Positions 1-6,576 of a stretch of DNA of 9,357 bases are shown one piece after another (the stretch's first letter is position 1; each line of letters begins with the position of its first letter). Origin of the DNA: an uncultured Bacilli bacterium (GTDB taxonomy: Bacteria; Bacillota_I; Bacilli_A; RF39; UBA660); contig CAKOKV010000023.1 in the NCBI GenBank assembly GCA_934095805.1, positions 1 to 9,357 of the forward strand, read 5' to 3'. Below the pieces are notes generated by a model that saw nothing but the letters and a program-made list of their open reading frames with translations, made no database searches and was not told the DNA's origin. The translations under genes and the position numbers were made by a program.

Positions 1-31
1 CTTAGAAATATACGAAAAAATATTCTCATAA
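1..31 (+). CDS. C-terminal end of an upstream gene (partial, uncertain)
   Basis: One forward frame is open from the window edge and ends at TAA (29-31), giving the tail LEIYEKIFS. A terminator hairpin overlaps its last codons, as often seen at gene ends in compact genomes. In B. subtilis the gene before spoVID is hemL, and a helical tail of this kind would suit it, but nine residues cannot identify a family. Another forward frame stays open to 60 but gives a less protein-like tail. Treat this as a probable gene end with unknown product. Confidence 0.3.
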   Translation, partial: LEIYEKIFS

Positions 32-45
32 TGAATATTTTTTTT
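15..45 (+). terminator. Rho-independent terminator before spoVID
   Basis: AAAAAATATTC (15-25) and GAATATTTTTT (33-43) form an 11-bp perfect stem around a 7-nt loop, and the 3' arm runs into a T tract ending at 45. The stem is almost entirely A/T with a single G-C pair, as expected in this genome. It probably ends the upstream transcript and isolates the spoVID-ysxE pair. Confidence 0.6.
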
Positions 46-72
46 CATATATTTAATTGAAAGGAGAAATAT

Positions 73-738
73 ATGAGAGAAATTATTCCATTAAAAAAAG
101 ATATTATATTTAAAACTAAAATAGGAGAAATAACTAACATTAGTTTAGAACATGATTATAAAATTCTAGATGATTTGGTTGAAGGAACAGTAAATATAAA
201 TGGTACATATAAAATGACCGAAGCAACTGTTTTAGATGAAGAGTTTGAATATACAGTTCCATTTGGTATAGCTATATCAAAAAAAGTAAACAAAGATACA
301 ATAAAAATAGACATTGATGATTTTAAATATTCAATTTCTAAAGATGTATTAACTGCGAACATTGATTTATTATTTACTTGTGATGAAATAGAAGAAGAAA
401 AGAAAGATGAAGAAAAAGAAGAAACTGACACACTAGATAATTATTTAAATGATTATTTTAATGATGATATTGAATTACCAGAAGAAACCAAAACAGAAAC
501 TATTGAGCCAATTGTAAATGATGTTGATATAGATAATAATATTACCAATATAACAAACACTATTATAAATAATGAAAATAAATATTATACATACAAAATA
601 TACATTTTAAGAGAAGGAGATACAGTAGACCAAGTATGTAATAAATATAATATTAGTAAAGAAGAATTATCTTTATATAATAATTTAAATGATTTAAAAA
701 TAGGCGATAAAATAATAATACCTGAAGTAAATGAGTAA
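73..738 (+). CDS. spoVID: SpoVID-like spore coat morphogenetic protein with C-terminal LysM
   Basis: Predicted mother-cell protein that helps the spore coat encase the forespore. In B. subtilis SpoVID works with SpoIVA, and its LysM domain is reported to bind lipid II. Residues 1-103 resemble the SPOCS domain shared by SpoVID and SipL: a beta-rich start followed by ISLEHDYKILDDLVEGTVNI and GTYKMTE. Residues 104-165 are a Glu/Asp-rich then Asn-rich linker. Residues 173-217 form a LysM domain (YKIYILREGDTVDQVCNKYN, then LKIGDKIIIP). At 221 residues it is less than half the B. subtilis protein, and nearly all the loss is in the linker. AAGGAG (61-66) sits 6 nt before ATG and supports this start. 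The stop overlaps the next start by 8 nt. The adjacent YsxE-like gene reproduces the B. subtilis spoVID-ysxE pair and strengthens the call. Confidence 0.82.
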   Translation: MREIIPLKKDIIFKTKIGEITNISLEHDYKILDDLVEGTVNINGTYKMTEATVLDEEFEYTVPFGIAISKKVNKDTIKIDIDDFKYSISKDVLTANIDLLFTCDEIEEEKKDEEKEETDTLDNYLNDYFNDDIELPEETKTETIEPIVNDVDIDNNITNITNTIINNENKYYTYKIYILREGDTVDQVCNKYNISKEELSLYNNLNDLKIGDKIIIPEVNE

Positions 739-1549
739 AAAATATAAAAATAGTGTCTTAATAGAAGATGACATAATTACTAAAAAAAGAAATAATGATT
801 TATTAGAATTATATGAATATTTAGATACAGTAAGTTTTAACAACTATCCTGAAATAATAGATATTAATGATAGAGAAGTTAAAACAAAATATATTAAAGA
901 AGAAAAATATCATGAAGTAAGTACAGGTACTGAACTTATAAAAACACTTTCTATGCTTCATTATAAAACAATGTTTTTTAAAGATGTTAGTAAAAATAAA
1001 TATAAAAATATATATGATAAATTACTATCAAATATAGAATATTTAACTAAATATTATGAAACAGCTATAGAAGAAATAGAAAATGAAGAATTTATGTCGC
1101 CATCACATTATTTGTTTGCTAGAAACTATAGTGCAATAGATAGTTCACTCAAATATGCCAAAGAAGAACTTAAAAAATGGTTTAAAATAGTTGAATTTAA
1201 ATCAAAAGAAAGAGTATGTATTAATCATAATAACATTTCATTAGAACATTTTATTCATGGAGATAAAAATTATTTAATAAGTTGGGATAATTATTTGGTT
1301 GACACTCCAGTCTTAGATCTATATAAATTTTATAAAAAAGAAGGTTATAAACTTGATTTTATTTATCTTTTAAAAGTTTATAATGAAACTTTATCTTTAA
1401 CAGATGAAGAAAAAATGCTTTTTAATGTTTTAATATCAATACCTCCAAAAATAATAAAAATAGATAATGAAATGGATAATACATATAATATAAAAAACAC
1501 ATATTCATATATATATTCTGGTATGAATATTGTAAGAGAAAATAAATAA
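731..1549 (+). CDS. ysxE: YsxE/CotS-family spore coat protein, probably a pseudokinase
   Basis: A 272-residue protein with the layout of CotS-family coat proteins, which share the aminoglycoside phosphotransferase (APH) kinase fold. The C-lobe region is recognisable. CINHNNISLEHFI (163-175) occupies the place of the catalytic loop, and SWDNYLVDTPVLDLYKFYKK (184-203) occupies the place of the metal-binding Asp segment and the helix after it. In an active APH kinase the loop reads HGD...N; here it is H166-N167-N168, so the catalytic Asp appears to be Asn. D186 keeps an acidic residue at the metal site. There is no signal peptide or membrane segment. The start overlaps the end of spoVID (ATGAGTAA) with no strong Shine-Dalgarno of its own, which suggests translational coupling and a shared sporulation transcript. 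Family assignment rests on motif pattern plus the conserved neighbour; the lack of catalysis is inference. Confidence 0.75.
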   Translation: MSKKYKNSVLIEDDIITKKRNNDLLELYEYLDTVSFNNYPEIIDINDREVKTKYIKEEKYHEVSTGTELIKTLSMLHYKTMFFKDVSKNKYKNIYDKLLSNIEYLTKYYETAIEEIENEEFMSPSHYLFARNYSAIDSSLKYAKEELKKWFKIVEFKSKERVCINHNNISLEHFIHGDKNYLISWDNYLVDTPVLDLYKFYKKEGYKLDFIYLLKVYNETLSLTDEEKMLFNVLISIPPKIIKIDNEMDNTYNIKNTYSYIYSGMNIVRENK

Positions 1550-1575
1550 TCTACAATTGTAGATTTTTATTTTTA
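1549..1575 (+). terminator. Terminator after ysxE (perfect palindrome plus T-rich tail)
   Basis: ATCTACAATTGTAGAT (1549-1564) is a perfect 16-bp palindrome that folds as a 6-7 bp stem with an AATT loop. It is followed by TTTTATTTTTATTT. It overlaps the ysxE stop codon. The location and T-rich tail favour a terminator; a palindromic operator for the following pilin-like operon is the alternative. Confidence 0.6.
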
Positions 1576-1582
1576 TTTGTTA

Positions 1583-1588
1583 TATAAT
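1583..1588 (+). promoter_or_regulatory. Possible -10 box for the pilin-like operon
   Basis: TATAAT matches the sigma-A -10 consensus exactly and lies between the terminator and the first prepilin-like gene. No convincing -35 box sits 16-18 bp upstream. A start about 7 nt downstream would begin almost at the Shine-Dalgarno (AAGGAG, 1595-1600), giving a very short leader. In DNA this AT-rich a chance match is quite possible. Confidence 0.3.
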
Positions 1589-1606
1589 TACAATAAGGAG
1601 TAAGAT

Positions 1607-2830
1607 ATGAAAAATAAAAAAGGTTTCATTTCAATGTCACTTGTATATACATTCTTAATATTATTTCTTTTTGTTATGCTTGCTATTTTAAGAACATACT
1701 CAAGAAATAATAAAATACTAACAACTTTTAGTGAAAGAATAAACAGCGATTTAAAAGTATCAAATGAACAAAAAAGTAAATTGTATTATAGAATTTTAAT
1801 AGATAATTTAAATTATTCAGATATAGTAGATAGCATTAATGTAAGTAGTAGTACAGGAATAAATTTCAGTTTACCTTCAAGTGAGACTAATGGAAAAGGT
1901 CTATATTATACTAGTAGTGCTGATAAATCAATTAATGGTAAAAGAGTTTACTATTTTAGAGGGGCTGTAAATAATAATTATGTTATTTATGCTGGATTTT
2001 GTTTTAGAATAATAAGAACTGCAGAAGGAAATGCTGTTAAAATGCAATATGCAGGTGTACCAACAAATGGGGCATGTCCAGAAGGAACAATTACTTCTCC
2101 AATAACTGATGTTGTATATAATCAAACAACAAAAGATAATACATTTATAGGTTACAAAACTGGTGTTGAAAATGAATGCGATTCGACTACAACTTGTGTT
2201 ATAACAACACCAACAACAACATATGAAGAATCAACAAAAAATACATTTGATAGTAATGCTAAAAAAGAAATAGATAATTGGGCAAAAAATAATATTTATT
2301 CAAAAGGTGATGAAATCACAAAATATCTAGCTGATGTAGTTTATTGTTCAGATAGAAAAATCACTACTACTAGTGAAGGATATACTGGTACAGGAACACA
2401 ATTTGGTTATGGAAATAATGTTACCTATTATAATCCATATTTAAGATTTCAATCAAACTCACCAACATTTAATTGTATAAATGATAAAGATAAATTTAGT
2501 CAATCATTAGCATCAGGTAATGGAGAATTACTATACCCAATAGGTATGATTACAATGGATGAATTAATGTATGCAGGAGCTATTGCTAAAAATGGTACAA
2601 CAACATCAGATACACATTATTTAGCAAACGGAAATCAATATTTTACAATGACACCAAGTTCTCATGTAAGTAATTATTCAAATATATTTATACATAATGC
2701 AGATGGAACACTTGAAGAAGTAAATACTTCACAAAAAGGAAAAATATTTCCAGTTATATCTTTAAGAGGAGATTCTGTAATTAGCAGTGGTACAGGACTT
2801 AGAACAAGTCCATATATAATAGGAGAATAA
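1607..2830 (+). CDS. Prepilin-like membrane-anchored surface protein with large extracellular module
   Basis: A 407-residue protein that opens like a class III signal peptide: basic MKNKKG, then a hydrophobic helix (about 7-28) starting at F7, followed by RTYSRNN. The Gly-Phe junction at 6/7 would suit prepilin peptidase, but mature position 5 is Ser (S11), not the usual Glu. The ectodomain looks like a recurrent module in surface proteins of low-GC gut Bacillota. It includes YYFRGAVNNNYVIYAGFCFR (115-134), IDNWAKNNI (222-230) with YLADVVYCSDR (240-250), LLYPIGMITMDELMYAGA (308-325), YFTMTPSS (345-352) and FPVISLRGD with SPYIIGE at the end. The several Cys residues could form disulfides. Role unknown: a minor pilin-like tip protein or a simple membrane-anchored surface protein both fit. 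AAGGAGT (1595-1601) sits 5-6 nt before ATG. It heads an operon with the next two genes, 1 nt before the second. I recall the module as a pattern, not a named domain. Confidence 0.7.
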   Translation: MKNKKGFISMSLVYTFLILFLFVMLAILRTYSRNNKILTTFSERINSDLKVSNEQKSKLYYRILIDNLNYSDIVDSINVSSSTGINFSLPSSETNGKGLYYTSSADKSINGKRVYYFRGAVNNNYVIYAGFCFRIIRTAEGNAVKMQYAGVPTNGACPEGTITSPITDVVYNQTTKDNTFIGYKTGVENECDSTTTCVITTPTTTYEESTKNTFDSNAKKEIDNWAKNNIYSKGDEITKYLADVVYCSDRKITTTSEGYTGTGTQFGYGNNVTYYNPYLRFQSNSPTFNCINDKDKFSQSLASGNGELLYPIGMITMDELMYAGAIAKNGTTTSDTHYLANGNQYFTMTPSSHVSNYSNIFIHNADGTLEEVNTSQKGKIFPVISLRGDSVISSGTGLRTSPYIIGE

Positions 2831-2831
2831 T

Positions 2832-3332
2832 ATGAATAAAAAAGGATTTGTATTTGTAGAAAGTGTAACAGTATTAATAGTAGTTACACTAGCATTAACA
2901 ATGTCATTATCTAGTTATGACCTTTTAGCAAGCAAATCAAAACAAAGAAATTACTATGATATTCCAAGTGATAAATATTTATTATGGACAGTAAATGAAA
3001 TGGGAAATAAAACAGGAATGAGTTATCAAAGTAATTTAGTTGCTTCTAAAGATAATTGTGATACAACTTACATGAATGATATTATTTCTGATTGTAAACA
3101 ATTATTTAGTGATACTAATATGGTATATTTTATAATAATAGATGATGTAGAAAAAGCACTTACTAATAATTCTAGTGAAAATTATTATGCTACTAAAGTG
3201 TATGATAATGGAACAATAGAATATCTAAAAACATTAAAAAAATATCAAGATGATGATACAACACCTATTAATTATGCAGTAGGAGTATTTTATAGAAAAG
3301 GAAAATATTATTATGCTTCTATAATGTTATAA
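2832..3332 (+). CDS. Small type IV pseudopilin-like protein
   Basis: A 166-residue protein starting MNKKGFVFVESVTV. Gly5-Phe6 is a prepilin peptidase site, and Glu at mature position 5 (E10) is the conserved pilin residue used in assembly. A hydrophobic helix runs over residues 6-26. The remainder is a short extracellular domain with two Cys (C57, C68 region) and a C-terminal strand ending in YRKGKYYYASIML. Size and layout suit a minor pseudopilin of the ComG or GspH/I type, but no specific family is recognisable. Its Shine-Dalgarno AGGAG (2821-2825) lies inside the end of the previous gene, so the two are tightly coupled. No pilus ATPase, platform protein or prepilin peptidase is in the window. 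Confidence 0.7.
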   Translation: MNKKGFVFVESVTVLIVVTLALTMSLSSYDLLASKSKQRNYYDIPSDKYLLWTVNEMGNKTGMSYQSNLVASKDNCDTTYMNDIISDCKQLFSDTNMVYFIIIDDVEKALTNNSSENYYATKVYDNGTIEYLKTLKKYQDDDTTPINYAVGVFYRKGKYYYASIML

Positions 3333-3333
3333 T

Positions 3334-3338
3334 GGAGG
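3334..3338 (+). promoter_or_regulatory. Shine-Dalgarno that fixes the start of the third prepilin-like gene
   Basis: GGAGG lies 5 nt before ATG at 3344. An earlier in-frame ATG at 3332 would place this Shine-Dalgarno inside the coding sequence and would add MEDN before the canonical MNKKGF prepilin leader. The 3344 start is therefore preferred. Confidence 0.85.
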
Positions 3339-3343
3339 ATAAC

Positions 3344-4576
3344 ATGAATAAAAAAGGATTTACACTAATTGAATTAATTGTAAGTATAACTTTAGTATCA
3401 ATTATACTTGTTTCACTTTTAGCTACACTTGTTAAATTAAAACAAACATATGAAGTTATAGATGAAGATAGTGATATTAGAATATTTAGTGCTTCAATAT
3501 CAAGGCATATAAATAATGATATTATTAATAATAAAGGTATCTCAAAAGCAAGTTGTAATGAAGAGGGAAATACTTGTGATATAAAATTAAGAAATGGAGA
3601 GGAAAGACAAATAAAAGTATATACTCTTTCATTAAATGGAACTAAAGCAGTAAAAGATAGTGATGGTAATATTTTAAGATATGAAAGAACAGATACTAGT
3701 ACAGTATCATATTATGATAAGAAGACAAATAAGCAATTATTTTTAAGAACAATAGAACAAGAAAATATACAAAATAAAGATCAAGATAGAGTTACTACAA
3801 GAGGATATAAATTTACAGGATTATCTCTTAATCAATATTCTTATGATAATAAAAAAGACACAACAAAACAAGATATATTAAGTATTTTAACAATACATGT
3901 AAGTGATGAAACTTATAATATTAAATTATATTCAACAGATACAGTAAAGAAAACTGGCGGAACCCAAACTCCTAATCCTCCAGTGACTGGGCTTGCTTGT
4001 ACTAGTGGAAATACTACACTAACTCAAGGCTCAAAATATACAAGAGGTTCATATGAATATAGATATAAACAAGAAAGTTTCTGGACAAGAATGCAAGGTA
4101 ACCGATATAATTGGAATAATATTTCAACTGATGGTTGGGGAGTGAGAATTGTAGATTTATCATCGACTGCACCAATAACAGATGAAATTTGTGCAACTAT
4201 AGATGGAAAACCAATTGTTTCAACCTCACATATGTTTACTAATTCAAAGGCAACTTCTATAGATGTTAGCAGTTTAAACTCTAGTAATGTTGTAAATATG
4301 GGTAGTATGTTTGACGGAGCAGTAGCTACAACAATAAATGGTCTTAATAAATTAGATACTAGAAATGTTACAAGTATGTATCTAACATTCTTTAATACTA
4401 AAGTTTCTACACTTGATTTGAGTAGTTTTGACACAAGTAAAGTTACTAATATGAATAATATGTTTTCAGGTACAAGTGCTACAATTGGTTATGCTAGAAA
4501 CAGTGCTGAAGCAAATAAGTTTAATGCATTAAGTACATCTCATAAGCCAGAGAACTTAAAATTCACAGTAAAGTAA
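3344..4576 (+). CDS. Pseudopilin fused to BspA-like DUF285 repeats
   Basis: From the ATG at 3344 the protein has 410 residues. MNKKGFTLIELIVSITLVS is a textbook prepilin N terminus: cleavage after G5, Phe at +1, Glu at +5 (E10), hydrophobic helix 6-29. Residues 30-200 form a beta-rich region that suits a GspJ/PulJ-type or ComG-type minor pilin. A linker follows (TGGTQTPNPPVTG, 204-216). Residues about 217-295 (GWGVRIVDLSSTAPITDEIC) lead into repeats typical of DUF285/BspA-like surface proteins. These include SHMFTNSKATSIDVSSLNSS, MGSMFDGA and LDLSSFDTSKVTNMNNMFSG, over about 296-377. Such repeats occur in surface proteins of mycoplasmas and gut Firmicutes and are often linked to adhesion. The fusion suggests an adhesive domain displayed on a pilus-like fibre or anchored in the membrane. 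It is last in the three-gene operon and its 3' end overlaps the convergent ylbJ by 14 nt. Confidence 0.8.
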   Translation: MNKKGFTLIELIVSITLVSIILVSLLATLVKLKQTYEVIDEDSDIRIFSASISRHINNDIINNKGISKASCNEEGNTCDIKLRNGEERQIKVYTLSLNGTKAVKDSDGNILRYERTDTSTVSYYDKKTNKQLFLRTIEQENIQNKDQDRVTTRGYKFTGLSLNQYSYDNKKDTTKQDILSILTIHVSDETYNIKLYSTDTVKKTGGTQTPNPPVTGLACTSGNTTLTQGSKYTRGSYEYRYKQESFWTRMQGNRYNWNNISTDGWGVRIVDLSSTAPITDEICATIDGKPIVSTSHMFTNSKATSIDVSSLNSSNVVNMGSMFDGAVATTINGLNKLDTRNVTSMYLTFFNTKVSTLDLSSFDTSKVTNMNNMFSGTSATIGYARNSAEANKFNALSTSHKPENLKFTVK

Positions 4577-5471
4577 CTATAAATATAATAAAAGTACTCA
4601 TAATAGAAAATATTAATTTAACAATTAATATTTTTTTTATATTGATTCTATATTTACTAAGAATAGTAAAGCTTTGAAATAAAATAGACAAACCACTAAA
4701 ACATAAAATAAAAGCTGTCATACAAAACTTTATATTTAAATTATTATTTATATTACTTACATTAATAACACCACTAGTAAGCTCTAAAATACCACTAAAA
4801 ATACTAAGTATATATGTATTAATATTAAAATACTTAATTATCAAATTAATTATAATAGTAAATACTATAAGATTACCAAGTATTATAAAAGAAGTATTAA
4901 TACCTTTCATAATAGAATTATAAAAAGTATCAAGTAAATTACCTCTATTACTTCTTATATTATTACTTATATTAGTATCATTTTTATTTCTTAAAAATAA
5001 ACCAATTATTATATTATTAATTAAACATACTAAATATAAAAATAAACCAAACTTATAATTATTATAAAGACCTATACCAACACTACCAATAACAAAAGAT
5101 ATAGATGGAAAATAAGTATAACATAATAAATTACTAGCATTATTAACACTTATTTCATCATTATCAAGCATATTCTTAATATATATTGCATTAGCTGGAT
5201 GACTAGTAAATAAACTAAATAAAAATACAGTACTACTTTCACTATTAATTCTAAATATTTTAGATATAAAAGACCCAATATTATCTTTTAAGAATATATG
5301 ATAATTAAAATAATATAATATATCACTAAGTATAATAAATGGAAAAATACTAACAAAAACCTTATTAAAAAACATAAAAGAAGCATTACGAGCAGATTCA
5401 ATAACAATATCAATATTAATAATAAATACTATAAATATTATAGTAAGAAAAATATATTTTATTTTTTTCAT
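4563..5471 (-). CDS. ylbJ: YlbJ/SpoVV-like sporulation membrane transporter
   Basis: A 302-residue polytopic membrane protein resembling YlbJ (SpoVV), a member of the nucleoside-recognition/gate family. In B. subtilis it acts in the mother cell, moving dipicolinic acid across the outer forespore membrane. Recognisable features are SIFPFIILSDILYYFNYHIF (near 41-60), LFTSHPANAIYIKNMLDNDE (near 87-106, the family's S-x-P-x-x-A segment) and SGILELTSGVINVS in the C-terminal half. About seven or eight hydrophobic segments are visible. It is roughly 100 residues shorter than the B. subtilis protein. On the minus strand AAGGAAA lies about 7 nt before ATG. It ends in TGA at 4563, overlapping the convergent pilin-like gene. 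ylbL is divergent next door, and in B. subtilis the two genes are also close neighbours. Confidence 0.8.
   Translation of the reverse strand: MKKIKYIFLTIIFIVFIINIDIVIESARNASFMFFNKVFVSIFPFIILSDILYYFNYHIFLKDNIGSFISKIFRINSESSTVFLFSLFTSHPANAIYIKNMLDNDEISVNNASNLLCYTYFPSISFVIGSVGIGLYNNYKFGLFLYLVCLINNIIIGLFLRNKNDTNISNNIRSNRGNLLDTFYNSIMKGINTSFIILGNLIVFTIIINLIIKYFNINTYILSIFSGILELTSGVINVSNINNNLNIKFCMTAFILCFSGLSILFQSFTILSKYRINIKKILIVKLIFSIMSTFIIFIVTLL
4607..4638 (+). terminator. Terminator of the pilin-like operon, inside convergent ylbJ
   Basis: AAAATATTAATT (4607-4618) and AATTAATATTTT (4623-4634) form a perfect 12-bp stem with a TAAC loop, and the T run continues to 4638. Read on the plus strand this is a rho-independent terminator 30 nt after the third pilin-like gene. 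It lies within the ylbJ coding region, antisense to it. The stem is wholly A/T, so its strength is uncertain. Confidence 0.55.
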
Positions 5472-5487
5472 TTAATTTCCTTATATG

Positions 5488-5496
5488 TGATATACT
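5488..5496 (+). promoter_or_regulatory. Extended -10 promoter for ylbL
   Basis: TGATATACT matches an extended -10 element (TGn followed by TATACT) in the 45-bp gap between the divergent ylbJ and ylbL starts. No good -35 box is visible, which extended -10 promoters can tolerate. Transcription would start near 5503, just before GGGAG (5505-5509), the Shine-Dalgarno of ylbL. Confidence 0.45.
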
Positions 5497-5516
5497 ATTA
5501 ATAATGGGAGAAAAAT

Positions 5517-6527
5517 ATGATAAAAAAGATATTAAATTATATAAAAAATGATATTAAGAAAAATTATGTTTCATATATATTATTTATTTTAATTGTACCA
5601 ACTTTCTTTATAAAACTTGATTATAATATATATTCACCAGGAGGACTTATTAGTTTAGAAGATAGAATTGAAACTAATAATGAATATAGAGAAGAAGGTA
5701 GTTTCAATTTAACTTATGTAACATCTAGAAATGGAATAATACCAGCAGTACTTTTATCTTATATAATTCCATCTTGGGATTTAGTACCAGCAAGTGATGT
5801 TAAAATAGAAGATGAAAGTATGGAAGAAGTAAATCTTAGAAATAGAATTTATTTGGAAGAAACAAGTTATAATTCAATAATAGCTGCTTATGAAGAAGCA
5901 GGTAAACCATATAAAGTTAATAGTGTTGATTTAAAAGTAACATATATAACAGATAAAACAAACAATAATCTAAAAGTAGGAGATACAATAAAAGAAATAA
6001 ATGGTGTTAAAATTACTGACTATGAAACATTAAAACAAGAAAAAGAAAAATATAAAGAAAATGATAGATTAAATATAAAAGTTGAAAGAAATAATAAAGA
6101 AAAAGATTGTTATGCAATACTTAAAAAAGATGAAAATAATAACTTATCAATAGGAATATATTTAGCAGTACTAAAAAATGTTAGTACAAAAGAAAATGTA
6201 AAATTTGTATTTAAAAATAACGAAAGTGGTTCATCAAGAGGGCTTATGTGTGCCCTTGAAATATATAATAGAATAACAGATTATGATTTAACAAAAGGTG
6301 AAACTATAGCTGGTACTGGAAGTATAGAAGCAGATGGCACAGTTGGAGAAATAGATGGAGTTAAATATAAACTAAAAGGAGCAGTTAAAAATAAAGCAAA
6401 AGTATTTATCGTACCAAGTGGTAACTATGATGAAGCAATAAAAATAAAAAAAGAAAAAAACTATGATATTGAAATAATAGAAGCAGATAATTTACATAAT
6501 GTAATAGAAAAATTAAAAAATAGATAG
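5517..6527 (+). CDS. ylbL: YlbL-like PDZ/Lon-type membrane serine protease
   Basis: A 336-residue membrane-anchored protease of the YlbL/SepM type. In B. subtilis YlbL degrades the division inhibitor YneA during recovery from DNA damage; in streptococci SepM trims a competence peptide. One transmembrane helix (about 18-33) anchors it with the bulk outside. A PDZ-like domain spans about 133-205 (NNLKVGDTIKEINGVKITDY). The C-terminal Lon (S16) domain shows the Ser-Lys dyad: ESGSSRGLMCALEIYN with S240 as the likely nucleophile, and EADGTVGEIDGVKYKLKGAV with K285 as the likely general base, 45 residues apart as expected. Length is normal for the family. GGGAG lies 7 nt before ATG. The gene is divergent from ylbJ and 49 nt before radC. 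The substrate here is unknown. Confidence 0.88.
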   Translation: MIKKILNYIKNDIKKNYVSYILFILIVPTFFIKLDYNIYSPGGLISLEDRIETNNEYREEGSFNLTYVTSRNGIIPAVLLSYIIPSWDLVPASDVKIEDESMEEVNLRNRIYLEETSYNSIIAAYEEAGKPYKVNSVDLKVTYITDKTNNNLKVGDTIKEINGVKITDYETLKQEKEKYKENDRLNIKVERNNKEKDCYAILKKDENNNLSIGIYLAVLKNVSTKENVKFVFKNNESGSSRGLMCALEIYNRITDYDLTKGETIAGTGSIEADGTVGEIDGVKYKLKGAVKNKAKVFIVPSGNYDEAIKIKKEKNYDIEIIEADNLHNVIEKLKNR

Positions 6528-6533
6528 TGTATT

Positions 6534-6576
6534 AAAAATATTCTTCGTATATAAATAATGGAGGAATATTTTTTTT
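6534..6576 (+). terminator. Hairpin between ylbL and radC that includes the radC Shine-Dalgarno
   Basis: AAAAATATTCTTC (6534-6546) pairs with GAGGAATATTTTT (6561-6573): 13 bp including one G-U pair, with a 14-nt loop, followed by T residues to the radC ATG. The form suits a terminator for ylbL. However, the radC Shine-Dalgarno (GGAGG, 6560-6564) is mostly in the 3' arm, so on a read-through transcript the same fold would also hide the ribosome binding site. Confidence 0.5.

Noticed and set aside
7..34. Possible sigma-E promoter for spoVID (AATATAC and CATAATGA, about 14 nt apart)
   Set aside because: Only the CATA core of the -10 fits and the site overlaps the terminator stem; chance matches are likely at this AT content.
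156..431. Reverse reading frame of 91 codons rich in Ser and Phe inside spoVID
   Set aside because: It is the reverse of the Glu/Lys-rich tract of SpoVID and has no ribosome binding site or protein-like features.
1549..1564. Palindrome whose GTAGAT end resembles the hairpin of Cas12a-type CRISPR repeats
   Set aside because: It occurs once, has no spacers or second copy, and is explained by its place at the ysxE stop codon with a T-rich tail.
1928..2125. Reverse 65-codon frame rich in Cys and Trp inside the first pilin-like gene
   Set aside because: Antisense to a clear coding region and without a plausible start signal.
4024..4434. 136-codon reverse reading frame inside the pilin-DUF285 gene
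   Set aside because: It lies antisense to a well-supported gene, shows no family features, and arises from repeat codon bias.
4521..4532. TTAATGCATTAA palindrome as a possible minus-strand terminator for ylbJ
   Set aside because: The stem would be only about 4 bp and there is no T run on the minus strand after it.
5472..5517. Sigma-E-like elements on the minus strand upstream of ylbJ (CATATAAG; TCATATT further upstream)
   Set aside because: The spacing between the two elements is about 26 nt, far beyond the expected 14-15, so it cannot be supported although sigma-E control would suit ylbJ.
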